Assembly: GCF_916700565.1 (NCBI RefSeq)
Contig: NZ_CAKAKO010000001.1
Span: forward strand, 992,001-1,056,000
Reading direction: 5' to 3'
Origin: Xenophilus sp. Marseille-Q4582
GTDB taxonomy: Bacteria; Pseudomonadota; Gammaproteobacteria; Burkholderiales; Burkholderiaceae_C
DNA length: 64,000 bases
The notes under the pieces were generated by a model. It had not been told where the DNA came from. It saw only the letters and a program-made list of their open reading frames with translations, and made no database searches. The position numbers were made by a program, and so were the translations under genes. Shown here in pieces: positions 24,052 through 32,613 of this stretch (positions within the stretch are counted from its first letter, which is position 1; each line of letters opens with the position of its first letter).

Positions 24052-25413
24052 TCAGCGTGGGGTGCCCGCGGCCGGCGCCGCCAGCGCTGCGTTGACCGCC
24101 GGCAGGTCGGCGGCCGTGAGCGAGCCGTTGGCTTGCCGCAGTTTCAGTTGGCCCAGCAGCAGGTTGTAGCGCGCCAGGGCGAGGTCGCGCTTGGTCTGGA
24201 AGAGCTGGCTCTGCGCGTTGAGCACGTCGATGTTGATGCGCACGCCCACCTGGTAGCCCAGGCGGTTGGCGTCCAGCGCGCTCTGGCTCGAGGCCTCGGC
24301 CGCTTCCAGCGCCCGGACCTGGCTGGTGCCCGCCTGCAGGCCCAGCCAGGCCGTGCGGGTGGCCTGGGTGAGGCGGCGGCGCGTGTCGTCGAGCTGGGCC
24401 TGGGCCTGGCTTTCCAGCGCCAGGGCTTCCTTGATGCGGTTCTCGGTCGCGAAGCCGGCGAACAGGGGCACGTTGAGCTGCAGCCCCGCCTGCGCCGCAT
24501 GCACGCGCGTGCGCAGCGGGGTGTCGATCATGCCCTGCGGGTTGTTGACCACCTGGTAGCCCAGCGTGGCGTCCAGCGTGGGCAGATGGCCAGCGCGGGC
24601 CTTGTCGACTTCGAGGCGGGCGATCTCGCGCGCCAGCTGCGCCTGCACCAGCGCCGGATGCGCGGCTTCGGCCTGGGCCAGCCAGGGCTGCAGTTCGGCC
24701 GGCGCCAGCGCGGGCAGGGCCACGGGCTGCGCCAGCGGCCAGGGCAGCGTGCTGCGGCCGGTCAGCTCGTCCAGCGCCAGCTGCTTGACCTGCAGGTCGT
24801 TGCCGGCGGCGATCTCCTGCGCGGCCACCAGGTCGTGGCGGGCCTGGGCCTCGTGCGTGTCGGTGATGGTCGCGTTGCCCAGCTCGAAGTTGCGGCGCGC
24901 GGCGGCCAGCTGCTCGGCCACGGCGGCCTTCTGCGCGCGCACCAGCGTCAGCGTGTCGCGCGCGCCCAGCACGTCGAAGTAGGCCTGGGCCAGCCGCACG
25001 ATCAGGTCCTGCTCGGCGGTCTGCAGCTGGGCCTGTGCGATCTCGGCCTGGCGCTCGCCCTGGCTGCGCGTGGCCCAGTTGGCGGGCCGGTAGATCGGCT
25101 GCGTGGCCTGGATGCCCACCTGCTGCGTGCTGAAGTCGCGGGCGGCCTTGCCCGCGTCGGCCCGCACGTCGGCTTCGGTGCGCGACACGCCGGCGGCCAG
25201 CCCCACCTGGGGCAGCACCGCGGCGCGCGCCTGGGCGCCGCGGGCGCGCGTGGCGTCGGCCTGTGCGAGCGCGCCCTGGTAGGTGGCGTCATGGACGCGC
25301 GCCGCCTCGTACAGATCGACCAGGCTCTGGGCCTGCGCGGGCAGCAGGGCCAGGCTCGCGGCCGCAGCCAGGGCGCGCAAGGCGCACCTGCCGGTGTGCA
25401 GGAACAGTTGCAT
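24052..25413 (-). CDS. tolC: TolC-family outer-membrane efflux channel
   Basis: A 453-residue TolC/AggA-type exit duct for tripartite pumps and type I secretion. The signal peptide is MQLFLHTGRCALRALAAAAS, ending at AQAQ. The mature part begins SLVDLYEAARVHDATYQGAL, the classical TolC opening (LxxxYxxAxxxDp-x), with repeats of long helices and the motif NPQGMIDTPLRTRVHAAQAG. The frame extends 24 codons upstream, but those lack signal character. It is preceded on the same strand by rhodanese, pcm and tetR, the usual betaproteobacterial arrangement. Confidence 0.93.
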   Translation of the reverse strand: MQLFLHTGRCALRALAAAASLALLPAQAQSLVDLYEAARVHDATYQGALAQADATRARGAQARAAVLPQVGLAAGVSRTEADVRADAGKAARDFSTQQVGIQATQPIYRPANWATRSQGERQAEIAQAQLQTAEQDLIVRLAQAYFDVLGARDTLTLVRAQKAAVAEQLAAARRNFELGNATITDTHEAQARHDLVAAQEIAAGNDLQVKQLALDELTGRSTLPWPLAQPVALPALAPAELQPWLAQAEAAHPALVQAQLAREIARLEVDKARAGHLPTLDATLGYQVVNNPQGMIDTPLRTRVHAAQAGLQLNVPLFAGFATENRIKEALALESQAQAQLDDTRRRLTQATRTAWLGLQAGTSQVRALEAAEASSQSALDANRLGYQVGVRINIDVLNAQSQLFQTKRDLALARYNLLLGQLKLRQANGSLTAADLPAVNAALAAPAAGTPR

Positions 25414-25441
25414 GGCGGGATCGGCGAAGAAGGGAAGCGCT

Positions 25442-25783
25442 TCAGTAGCGCGGCACGGCCGGGTCCACCGTGAGCGACCAGGCATCGATGCCGCCCGCCA
25501 CGTTGGCCACCTGCGCGAAGCCGTGGTGCTGCAGGAACAGGGCCACCTGCTGGCTGCGGCCGCCGTGGTGGCACAGGCAGGCGATGCGCTGCCCGTCGGC
25601 GTCCAGCTCGGCCAGCCGCGCGGGAATCTCGTGCATGGGAATCGCCACCAGCGTGCAGCCGCCGGGGCTCACGCTGGCGGTCTGGCGCTCCCAGGGTTCG
25701 CGCACGTCCAGCAGCACGGGCGCGGCATCGCCGTCCTGGGCGAACCAGGCCGCAAGGTCGGAAGGGCGGACTTGGTCGATCAT
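25442..25783 (-). CDS. Single-domain rhodanese-like sulfurtransferase
   Basis: A 113-residue protein with one rhodanese domain. The active-site loop is CLCHHGGRSQQVA, in which the second Cys begins the CxxGxR loop, so the catalytic Cys is present. LLDVREPWE and NVAGGIDAWS are the other rhodanese signatures. It probably carries persulfide sulfur in the cytoplasm. It lies 28 bp from tolC and 20 bp from pcm and is likely co-transcribed with both. Confidence 0.92.
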   Translation of the reverse strand: MIDQVRPSDLAAWFAQDGDAAPVLLDVREPWERQTASVSPGGCTLVAIPMHEIPARLAELDADGQRIACLCHHGGRSQQVALFLQHHGFAQVANVAGGIDAWSLTVDPAVPRY

Positions 25784-25803
25784 GGTGTGCGCGCGAGGAG
25801 GAA

Positions 25804-26481
25804 TCAGAAACTGAAGCGCGAGGGCTCGGGGAAGTTCAGCAGGCGCGGGGCCACGGTGTCCCAGGGCTGCTGCGTTTCCCACTTGCCTTCGGACAGGCGG
25901 GTGACGAAGTGGGCGCGCATCATGGGTTCCTCGCCCACGATGGCGGCCAGGCGGCCGCCGTTGTTCAGCGAACCCAGCAGGTTCTGCGGCACGCGCGCCA
26001 CCGAGCCGCTGAGCACGATCACGTCGAAGGTCGGGCCGCTGGCCAGCGGCTTTGCGCCGTCGGCGTGGCGCACCTCCACGTTGCCGACGCCGTTGGCGCG
26101 CAGCGTCTGGGCGGCTTGCTTCGCCAGCTTCTCGTCGATCTCCAGCGTCAGCACCCTGGCCGCGCGATGTGCCAGCAGGGCGGCCATGTAGCCGGAGCCG
26201 GTGCCGATCTCGAGCACGGTGTCGGTGGGCTTGACCTGCAGGTCCTGCAGGATGCGCGCTTCCACCTTGGGCGAGAGCATGCACTGGCCGGGATCGCGGC
26301 CGTCGCCCAGCGGCAGTTCCATGTCGAAGAAAGCCATCGAGCGATGGACGGCGGGCACATAGTCTTCGCGGCGCACCACCGACAGGAGGTCCAGGATCTG
26401 CGGCTCCAGCACGTTCCAGGGGCGGATCTGCTGCTCGATCATGTTGAAGCGCAGGGCTTCAGGACTGGTGGGGGCGTTCAT
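25804..26481 (-). CDS. pcm: Protein-L-isoaspartate O-methyltransferase family protein
   Basis: A 225-residue SAM methyltransferase of the PCMT family. Motif I is DTVLEIGTGSGYMAALLAHR, preceded by the region around GQCMLSPKVEARILQDLQ. In true Pcm the substrate site reads (I/V)SxPxxVA; here MLSPKVEA is altered, so repair activity may differ. The C-terminal part ends WDTVAPRLLNFPEPSRFSF, common in the betaproteobacterial tolC-linked version. This paralogue is distinct from the surE-linked pcm, and its role in the tolC operon is unclear. Confidence 0.88.
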   Translation of the reverse strand: MNAPTSPEALRFNMIEQQIRPWNVLEPQILDLLSVVRREDYVPAVHRSMAFFDMELPLGDGRDPGQCMLSPKVEARILQDLQVKPTDTVLEIGTGSGYMAALLAHRAARVLTLEIDEKLAKQAAQTLRANGVGNVEVRHADGAKPLASGPTFDVIVLSGSVARVPQNLLGSLNNGGRLAAIVGEEPMMRAHFVTRLSEGKWETQQPWDTVAPRLLNFPEPSRFSF

Positions 26482-26523
26482 GGCGTTCTCGAAACGGACG
26501 GTGATAGGGGCAAACCCCTCATT

Positions 26524-27210
26524 CTAGGAGGCGCAGGAAGGCGGCTGCCCGCGTGCCGCCGGGGTGCACAGCCCGCGCAGCACGGTGTCGGACAGGGCCT
26601 GCAGGTAGCGCTCGGGGTCGAGTTCGGTGTCGACGCAGGCGTTGGCCGAATGGCGCCACAGCATCAGGAAGAGCATGGGCGCGATCACGGCATAGAGGGT
26701 GTGGTCGATGTCGGCGATCTCGAATTCGCCGCGCGCCACGCCGCGCTCGAGCATGCGGCGGATCAGCGCCTGGCCCGGGCGCACCACCTCGCGGCGGTAG
26801 AACTCGGCCAGCTCCGGGAAGTTGCGGCCCTCGGCCAGGATCAGCTTGGTGATGCCCGAGGCCTGGGTGAGCCCCACGCGCTCCCACCAGGTGCGCATGC
26901 AGTAGCGCAGCATGTCGGGCGTGCTGCCTTCGAAGTCGACGAATTCCTGCTCCCATTGCGCGAACAGGCCCGCGATGTTGTGCTTGACCACGGCCTGGAA
27001 CAGCTCTTCCTTGGTCTTGAAATAGAGGAAGAGGGTGCCTTTGGAGACGCCTGCGCGCGCGGCCACTTCCTCCACGCGCGTGGCGGCGAAGCCCTTGTCC
27101 ACGAACAGGTCCAGCGCCGCCTGCAGCAGCTCGCCCGGGCGCGCTTCCTTGCGCCGCGCACGCTTGGCGCGCAGGGGGCACAGCAGGTGGCTGATCGGGC
27201 GGTCGGGCAT
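26524..27210 (-). CDS. TetR-family repressor of the tolC operon (predicted)
   Basis: A 228-residue regulator. The N-terminal HTH is at about 27-72 (ELLQAALDLFVDKGFAATRV and RAGVSKGTLFLYFKTKEEL). The ligand domain contains ITKLILAEGRNFPELAEFY, a pattern of AcrR/TetR_C-type proteins. It heads the tetR-pcm-rhodanese-tolC run and faces msrA across 180 bp containing a 22-bp palindrome, so autoregulation and control of tolC are likely. That assignment is inference from position. Confidence 0.92.
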   Translation of the reverse strand: MPDRPISHLLCPLRAKRARRKEARPGELLQAALDLFVDKGFAATRVEEVAARAGVSKGTLFLYFKTKEELFQAVVKHNIAGLFAQWEQEFVDFEGSTPDMLRYCMRTWWERVGLTQASGITKLILAEGRNFPELAEFYRREVVRPGQALIRRMLERGVARGEFEIADIDHTLYAVIAPMLFLMLWRHSANACVDTELDPERYLQALSDTVLRGLCTPAARGQPPSCAS

Positions 27211-27276
27211 GGAAGCGCAATGAACTCGGGGCGCGGAAAAAGGCGGGCGGGCAGCCGACCGGGACGGGCCGGTCTC

Positions 27277-27298
27277 TTAATGACTCGCGGGTTAGTAA
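27277..27298. promoter_or_regulatory. Candidate TetR operator between tetR and msrA
   Basis: TTAATGACTCGCGGGTTAGT followed by AA is an imperfect 22-bp palindrome (half-sites TTAATGACTCG and TTACTAACCCG). It is AT-rich at the arms in an otherwise GC-rich spacer and lies 67 bp upstream of the tetR start and 93 bp upstream of msrA. Position and symmetry fit a TetR site. Confidence 0.6.
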
Positions 27299-27390
27299 TG
27301 TGCCAAAGCGCGGCGCATGCGTCAACCCGGCACAATGTCGCCCTTTCGCGCGGCAGACCGTGCCGTAACGTCCTCACTCGGAGCACCCGC

Positions 27391-27945
27391 ATGGCCCTCG
27401 ACAACGATTCCCTGGACACCCTGGTGCTGGGCGGCGGCTGCTTCTGGTGCACCGAAGCGGTCTTCGACCGCGTGGAGGGCGTGGTGGACGTGGAGTCGGG
27501 CTACTGCAACGGCCATGTGCACCGGCCCACGTACGAGCAGGTGTGCTCGGGCACCACGGGCCATGTGGAAGTGGTCAAGCTGCGCTTCGACCCCGCACGC
27601 ATCAGCCTGCGCCAGCTGCTCGAGATCTTCTTCGCCGTGCACGACCCGACCACGCTCAACCGCCAGGGCAACGACGTGGGCACGCAGTACCGCAGCGGCA
27701 TCTACACCGTGAACGACGCGCAGACGCAGGAAGCGCAGGCGCTGATCGCCGAGATGGCCGCCAGCGGCGTGTACGCGGGCCGGCCCATCGTGACCGAAGT
27801 GGTGCCGCTGGCCAACTACTGGCCGGCCGAGGCCTACCACCAGGACTACTTCCTGAACCATCCGGACCAGGGCTATTGCGCCTTCGTGGTCGGACCGAAA
27901 GTGCAGAAGTTCCAGCAGACCTTCGCGGCACACTTGAAGCGCTGA
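27391..27945 (+). CDS. msrA: Peptide-methionine (S)-S-oxide reductase
   Basis: A 184-residue MsrA that reduces methionine-S-sulfoxide in oxidised proteins. The active site is LGGGCFWCTEAVFDRVEGV, with the catalytic Cys in GCFW. Other family blocks are GYCNGHVHRPTYEQVCSG, HDPTTLNRQGNDVGTQYRS and WPAEAYHQDYFLNHPDQGYC. The last Cys is the likely resolving residue. ATG at 27391 follows a CGGAG-type ribosome-binding site. Confidence 0.95.
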   Translation: MALDNDSLDTLVLGGGCFWCTEAVFDRVEGVVDVESGYCNGHVHRPTYEQVCSGTTGHVEVVKLRFDPARISLRQLLEIFFAVHDPTTLNRQGNDVGTQYRSGIYTVNDAQTQEAQALIAEMAASGVYAGRPIVTEVVPLANYWPAEAYHQDYFLNHPDQGYCAFVVGPKVQKFQQTFAAHLKR

Positions 27946-27970
27946 GCACGCCGCTTCCGCTTCTTCTTCC

Positions 27971-28435
27971 ATGCCCGACGCCTCGCGTTTCGCCTCACGC
28001 ATCCGCCCGCAGCGCCTGCGCCTGTGGGCGGGCTGGCTGGTGCTGGCGCTGTGCTTTTCGGGCACGCTGGGCCAGATGCACCGGGTGGTACATGCGCCCG
28101 GACTGGCCGCGCTGCAGGCCGCAGCGCAGCCGGGTGTCGGCACTCAGGCGCACAGCCACGGCCTGAGCCGAATATCGACGCAGGGCCTGAACGAGGCGGC
28201 TCATCCGCATGCCCACGGCTGGCTTGACAGCCTCTTCGGCGTGCACAGCGATGCCGAATGCCGCTTGTACGACCAGTTGAGCGGCGACCCGGCCCTGACC
28301 GGTGTGCCGCCGGTCGTGCTGCCCCTGCAGTTGCCGATGGCGCAACTGCGCACGCGCGCGGGCGACTTCATCGCCCGCTGGGTGGCGCTCTTCGACGCGC
28401 GCGGCCCGCCCTGCGCCTTCGTCTTCCCCCTCTGA
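27971..28435 (+). CDS. Small His-containing membrane-anchored or exported protein beside the metal receptor
   Basis: A 154-residue protein, not recognised with certainty. A hydrophobic N-terminal segment (RLWAGWLVLALCFSGTLGQM) follows a basic leader. Short His clusters follow (QMHRVVHAPG, AHSHG, EAAHPHAHGW). The tail LFDARGPPCAFVFPL recalls the ARGPP-type ends of DUF2946-like proteins encoded near metal transporters. It lies 25 bp after msrA and 157 bp before the TonB receptor. A periplasmic metal-related role is plausible but unproven. Confidence 0.7.
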   Translation: MPDASRFASRIRPQRLRLWAGWLVLALCFSGTLGQMHRVVHAPGLAALQAAAQPGVGTQAHSHGLSRISTQGLNEAAHPHAHGWLDSLFGVHSDAECRLYDQLSGDPALTGVPPVVLPLQLPMAQLRTRAGDFIARWVALFDARGPPCAFVFPL

Positions 28436-28592
28436 TTCTTCACCGTGCGATGCGTGGCGCCTGAGGCGCCGCGCCGGTGCGCCTGCGTGGTGCGCCGCCG
28501 GCCTTCAGGGCGCACGGCTGACCCCTTTCTGCGCCCCGGCGCGCTGCCCTTGCGGCGGCGTCGGCGCGCGCATCCTGATTTGCAAGAAGACC

Positions 28593-30812
28593 ATGTCCTC
28601 CCGTTCCCCTCGCGGCGCTGCGCGCGCTGCTGCCTTCCGTCGCCTGTCCACGTCCCTGGTGCTGCCTGTGCGCCCCCGCCAGGGCGCCGTGGCCGCCGCC
28701 GTGCTCTCCCTGCTGCAGCCGGCGTGGTCGCAGGCCGTGGCCGATCCGGCCATTCCCACGCTGGCGCCGGTCACGGTGTCGGCCAGCGGCCTGAACCTGG
28801 GCGAAGACGACATGAGCACGCCCGTGAGCGTGCTCGAAGGCGATGCGCTGGTGCTGCGCCGCGGCGCCAACCTGGGCGACACGCTGGCCGGCGAGCCCGG
28901 CGTGAGCGCCTCGCATTTCGGCGCCGGCGCCAGCCGGCCCATCATCCGCGGCATGGACGGCCCGCGCGTGAAATTGCTGGCCGACGGCGTGGAGATCCAT
29001 GACGCTTCCACCATCAGCCCCGACCACGCGGTCACGTCCGAGCCGCTGCTGGCGCGGCAGGTCGAGGTGCTGCGCGGCCCGTCGGCGCTGATCCACGGGG
29101 GCGGCGCCGTGGGCGGCGTGGTCAACGTGCTGGACAACCGCATTCCCACGCGCCGGCCCGAGAACGGCTTCGAGGGCAGCGTGGAGCTGCAGGGCCGCAG
29201 CGGCGCGCGCGAGGCGGCCGCCGCTTTCGACATCACTTCGGCCTTGACCGACCACCTGATCCTGCACCTCGAAGGCTCGCGCCGCGAGGCCAAGGACTAC
29301 CGCGTCGGCAAGCACTGGGCGGGCGGCGACAAAGTGCCGGGCAGCGACAGCGCCAACGACAGCTTCTCCGCGGGCCTCTCCTGGGTGGGCGCGCGCGGCT
29401 ACATCGGCCTGGCCTACAGCACGCAACGCGCGCGCTACGGCCTGCCGGGCCACAGCCACGCGTACGAGGGCTGCCACCCGCACGGCACGCACCTGCACTG
29501 CGGCGGCCACGACGACCACGGCCACGGCCATGGGGAAGAGGAGCATGCGCACGACGAGCATGAGCACGCCGACGAGCACGGACACGAGGAAGTGCATGCG
29601 CACGCTGACGAGCACGACCATGACCACGACGACCACGCCCATGGCAGCCCGTGGGTGAAGCTGCGCACCGAGCGCGTCGACCTGCGCGGCGAGTACCTGG
29701 ACCCGTTGCCCGGCTTCACGCGGGCCCGCGTGCGCGCCGCCGTCACGCGCTACAAGCATGACGAGATCGAGGGCAGCGAGGTCAGCACCACCTTCCGCAA
29801 CAAGGCGCACGAAGGCCGCATCGAGCTGGAGCACCAGCCCATCGCCGGCTGGCGCGGCCTGATCGGCTGGCAGGGCTCGCAGCGGCGCTTCAGCGCGCAG
29901 GGCGAAGAAGCCTACGTGGCGCCCACCGACACCCGGCGCCACGCGCTCTTCGTGCTGGAGGAAAAGCGCTTCGGCGACCTGCGTGTGGACGCCGCGCTGC
30001 GCCACGAATGGCAAAGCATCGACGTGGACTCGCTCACGCAGCGCGACACGAAGCACCGCGGCACCTCGTTCTCGACCGGGGCGCAATGGCGCTTCCAGCC
30101 GGGCTGGTCGCTGGGCGGCACCTTCTCGCACAGCAGCCGTCTGCCCACGGCCGAGGAGCTGTACGCCAACGGCATCCACATGGCGACCAGCACCTACGAG
30201 CTGGGCAACGACCAGCTGCGCAAGGAGACTTCGCGCAACATCGACCTGACGCTGGCCAAGACCACGGGCGACACCACCTTCTCGGTCACGGGCTTCCACA
30301 ACCGCGTGAAGAACTACATCTACGCGAACACGCTGGACGCGTACGAGCGCTTCCAGCTCATCGAGTACGCGCAGCGCGATGCGACCTTCACCGGCGTCGA
30401 GGCCAAGCTGCGCCAGCAACTGGGCCGGCATGCGGGCGTGACGGTGTTCGGCGACTACGTGCGCGCCAAGCTGGACGCCGACGCGGGTGGCAACCGCAAC
30501 CTGCCGCGCATCCCCGCCCAGCGTGTGGGCGTGCGGCTGGACGGCAACTACCAGGGCTTCAGCGCCTGGGGCGAGGTGGTGCGCACCGCGGCCCAGCGCC
30601 GCGTTGCGGACTACGAGAGCGTGACGCCCGGCTACACGGTGCTGAACCTGGGCGCGAGCTACCGCATGAAGGTGCAGCGCCTGGACACGCTGTTCTACGT
30701 GCGCGCCGACAACCTGACCGACAAGCTGGCCTTTGCCCACACCTCCTTCATCAAGGACGCGGCGCCGCTGCGCGGCCGCAGCGTGACCGTGGGCGCGCGC
30801 GTCAGTTTCTGA
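28593..30812 (+). CDS. TonB-dependent outer-membrane receptor, ZnuD-like, with His-rich loop
   Basis: A 739-residue receptor. The signal region is at about 1-47. The TonB box/plug starts near LAPVTVSASGLNLGEDDMST, with plug motifs ASRPIIRGMDGPRVKLLADG and VEVLRGPSALIHGGGAVGGV. The barrel ends SVTVGARVSF with terminal Phe. Residues 287-350 form an extracellular loop with 23 His in 64 residues plus many Asp/Glu, a metal-capture feature of ZnuD-type zinc receptors. No Zur-like site is evident upstream. The loop is the longest low-complexity insertion and suggests zinc, though copper or nickel cannot be excluded. Confidence 0.92.
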   Translation: MSSRSPRGAARAAAFRRLSTSLVLPVRPRQGAVAAAVLSLLQPAWSQAVADPAIPTLAPVTVSASGLNLGEDDMSTPVSVLEGDALVLRRGANLGDTLAGEPGVSASHFGAGASRPIIRGMDGPRVKLLADGVEIHDASTISPDHAVTSEPLLARQVEVLRGPSALIHGGGAVGGVVNVLDNRIPTRRPENGFEGSVELQGRSGAREAAAAFDITSALTDHLILHLEGSRREAKDYRVGKHWAGGDKVPGSDSANDSFSAGLSWVGARGYIGLAYSTQRARYGLPGHSHAYEGCHPHGTHLHCGGHDDHGHGHGEEEHAHDEHEHADEHGHEEVHAHADEHDHDHDDHAHGSPWVKLRTERVDLRGEYLDPLPGFTRARVRAAVTRYKHDEIEGSEVSTTFRNKAHEGRIELEHQPIAGWRGLIGWQGSQRRFSAQGEEAYVAPTDTRRHALFVLEEKRFGDLRVDAALRHEWQSIDVDSLTQRDTKHRGTSFSTGAQWRFQPGWSLGGTFSHSSRLPTAEELYANGIHMATSTYELGNDQLRKETSRNIDLTLAKTTGDTTFSVTGFHNRVKNYIYANTLDAYERFQLIEYAQRDATFTGVEAKLRQQLGRHAGVTVFGDYVRAKLDADAGGNRNLPRIPAQRVGVRLDGNYQGFSAWGEVVRTAAQRRVADYESVTPGYTVLNLGASYRMKVQRLDTLFYVRADNLTDKLAFAHTSFIKDAAPLRGRSVTVGARVSF

Positions 30813-30927
30813 GGCCGCGACCGGCCGGGCGCGCATGCCGCTGCGCACGGCCTGAAGCGCCGACCGTCCCGTGCCTTCATGGCGCCGGGCGGTCGGCCCG
30901 CGTTCTACCGGCGGGTATGCTCGCCCG

Positions 30928-31896
30928 GTGAATTCCCTGGTTCTTTCGTCCCTGCTGCCGGTGGTCCTGCTGATCGCCGCGGGCTACTTCACCGGGCGGC
31001 AGAAATGGGTGGGCGCGGCGGCCGTGAAGGACCTGTCCAACCTCATCTTCCTGCTGCTGGCGCCGGCCCTCTTGTTTCGCACCATGAGCCTGGTGCGTGT
31101 GGAGGAACTCCAGTTCAAGCCGGTGGCCGCGTATTTCGCGGCTTCGGTGCTGATCTTCTGTGCCTCGCTGGCCTGGCGCGGCTTCAACCGCACCGGCGCC
31201 GTGCTGGCGCTGGCCAATACCTTCAGCAACACCGTGATGATCGGCCTGCCGCTGGTCGGCCTGGCTTTCGGCGACGCGGGCATGGTGGTGCTGCTGACCC
31301 TGGTGTCGCTGCATTCGCTGGTACTCATGACCGGCGCCACCGTGGTGCTGGAGCTGGCCACGGCGCGCGAGCAGGCCCATGCGCAGCACGCGGGCGGCGC
31401 CGCGCATGGCCAGCGCCGCGCCATGCTGCGCGCGGTGGCGCGGGCCCTGCGCAACGCCATCATCCATCCGGTGCCGCTGCCCATCCTTGCGGGCCTGCTC
31501 TACGGCCAGACCGGCTGGGGCCTGCCCGAACTCATCGACAAGCCGCTGGCCCTGCTGGGCCAGGCCTTCAGCCCCCTGGCGCTGGTGATGGTCGGCATCA
31601 CGCTGGCCTGGACCCGCGTGGGCGAGCACCTGCGCGGCGCGCTGGTCCAGGCTGCGGTCAAGAACCTGATCCACCCGCTGATGGTGGCCGCCATCGCCTG
31701 GCTGTTCGGCGTGCGCGGCCTGCCGCTGGCGGTGATGGTGCTCACGGCCGCGTTGCCCATCGGCGCCAACGTGTTCCTGTTCTCGCAGCGCTACCGCAGC
31801 GCCGAGGCCCTGACGACCGCCAGCGTGGTGGTCTCGACCCTGCTGGGCCTGGCCACGGTGTCGCTCACGCTGGTGGCGGTGCGCGCGCTGATCTGA
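30928..31896 (+). CDS. AEC-family transporter (auxin efflux carrier type)
   Basis: A 322-residue inner-membrane permease with about ten transmembrane helices in two halves (SLLPVVLLIAAGYFTGRQKW at the start, LTAALPIGANVFLFSQRYRS near the end). The family motif ALANTFSNTVMIGLPLVG is clear. A hydrophilic loop at about 150-175 (AREQAHAQHAGGAAHGQRRA) separates the halves. AEC permeases of bacteria often move dicarboxylates such as malate or malonate; the substrate here is unknown. GTG at 30928 is chosen since it begins directly at the first helix. Confidence 0.9.
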   Translation: MNSLVLSSLLPVVLLIAAGYFTGRQKWVGAAAVKDLSNLIFLLLAPALLFRTMSLVRVEELQFKPVAAYFAASVLIFCASLAWRGFNRTGAVLALANTFSNTVMIGLPLVGLAFGDAGMVVLLTLVSLHSLVLMTGATVVLELATAREQAHAQHAGGAAHGQRRAMLRAVARALRNAIIHPVPLPILAGLLYGQTGWGLPELIDKPLALLGQAFSPLALVMVGITLAWTRVGEHLRGALVQAAVKNLIHPLMVAAIAWLFGVRGLPLAVMVLTAALPIGANVFLFSQRYRSAEALTTASVVVSTLLGLATVSLTLVAVRALI

Positions 31897-32154
31897 GCCA
31901 GCCCCGTCCCTGAGCCAGCCCGTTTGGCAGGCACGCCCTTCTATGCCGTTTGGAGGGTGGAGCAGGGCGCTGCCATGGCCGTTTGACAGGACGACGACGG
32001 CCAGCCGGGCATTTACATTCGTTGCCGATGTGTGACCGGATTCGTCCCGCTGTCTGGCTGGCGTGTTGCCGCCCTCCCGCTTCCGGCGCCCGCGCGGTGC
32101 CGGGCCGGGCGGCGCGCAGCCGTGCGGCGGCGTGCGCGCAGCGGGACTGCTGAC
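31897..32154. other. Spacer before the Thr/Pro-repeat gene; no gene seen
   Basis: 258 bp with no convincing reading frame. Three imperfect CGTTTGG/CGTTTGA motifs occur at 31921, 31947 and 31980. A less GC-rich stretch (GCATTTACATTCGTTG, about 32008-32023) may contain the promoter for the 32155-33812 operon; no clear -35 was found. Confidence 0.35.
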
Positions 32155-32613
32155 ATGCGCCGCGGGGGCAGGCCAGTGCGACGGTTCGGCGTCGCGGTCG
32201 GGGGCGCGTGCTGGATGGTGCTCGCCAGCTCCTGGGCCCAGGCTGCGGGCGCCCCGTGCCCCACGCCCTGCCTGGCGATGCCGGCGCCCGCGTCCGACGC
32301 CCCGGCACCCACAGCGCCCACAGCGCCTACGACGCCTGCGACGCCTGCGACGCCTACGACGCCTACGACGCCTACGACGCCTGCGACGCCTGCGACGCCT
32401 GCGACGGCGGCCAAACCTTCCCCTGCGCCGAAGGCGGCCAGCAAGCCCAGGCCCGCGCCCGTGGAGCGCGAGGCGGCGGCTGCCGCGCCGCCCGCCCCGG
32501 TGGTGCGGCCCATCCGCATGGCCTCGCCGCGCTGCACCGCGATCACGCAGCGGGCGCAGGTCGGCGAGCCGGTGTCCGAGAGCGACATGGCCTATCTGAG
32601 GAGTGAATGCTGA
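32155..32613 (+). CDS. Exported protein with Thr/Pro tandem-repeat linker
   Basis: A 152-residue protein I do not recognise. A basic N-terminus (MRRGGRPVRRFGVAVGGACW) leads into a signal ending near AQAAG. Residues about 50-84 are a run of ATP and TTP tripeptides encoded by a 9-bp repeat. A Lys/Pro/Ala-rich stretch follows, then a conserved-looking C-terminal segment (PRCTAITQRAQVGEPVSESD, ending LRSEC) with two Cys. It overlaps the start of the next gene, an OmpA-type lipoprotein, suggesting joint function at the envelope. The linker could span the periplasm. Confidence 0.7.
   Translation: MRRGGRPVRRFGVAVGGACWMVLASSWAQAAGAPCPTPCLAMPAPASDAPAPTAPTAPTTPATPATPTTPTTPTTPATPATPATAAKPSPAPKAASKPRPAPVEREAAAAAPPAPVVRPIRMASPRCTAITQRAQVGEPVSESDMAYLRSEC
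32311..32406 (+). repeat. 9-bp tandem repeat encoding (T/A)TP
   Basis: Eight consecutive units of RCGACGCCT run from 32329 to 32400, with two degenerate units before (ACAGCGCCC, ACAGCGCCT) and a partial unit after. Only the first base varies (A or G), giving TTP or ATP. Unit length is a multiple of three, so copy-number change would lengthen the linker without breaking the frame. Confidence 0.92.

Noticed and set aside
27946-28592. Zur site before the metal receptor
   Set aside because: No palindrome resembling a Zur site could be found in either spacer.
28440-30848. 802-codon open frame antisense to the ZnuD-like receptor
   Set aside because: A shadow of GC-rich codon use; composition is His/Ala/Val-rich without any domain, and the plus-strand frame is clearly a TonB receptor.
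31915-31990. Three CGTTTGG-like motifs as a regulatory repeat
   Set aside because: Spacing is irregular (26 and 33 bp) and the motif is short; chance cannot be excluded.
32311-32406. CRISPR-like repeat array
   Set aside because: Units are 9 bp, contiguous and in frame with a coding sequence; there are no spacers.
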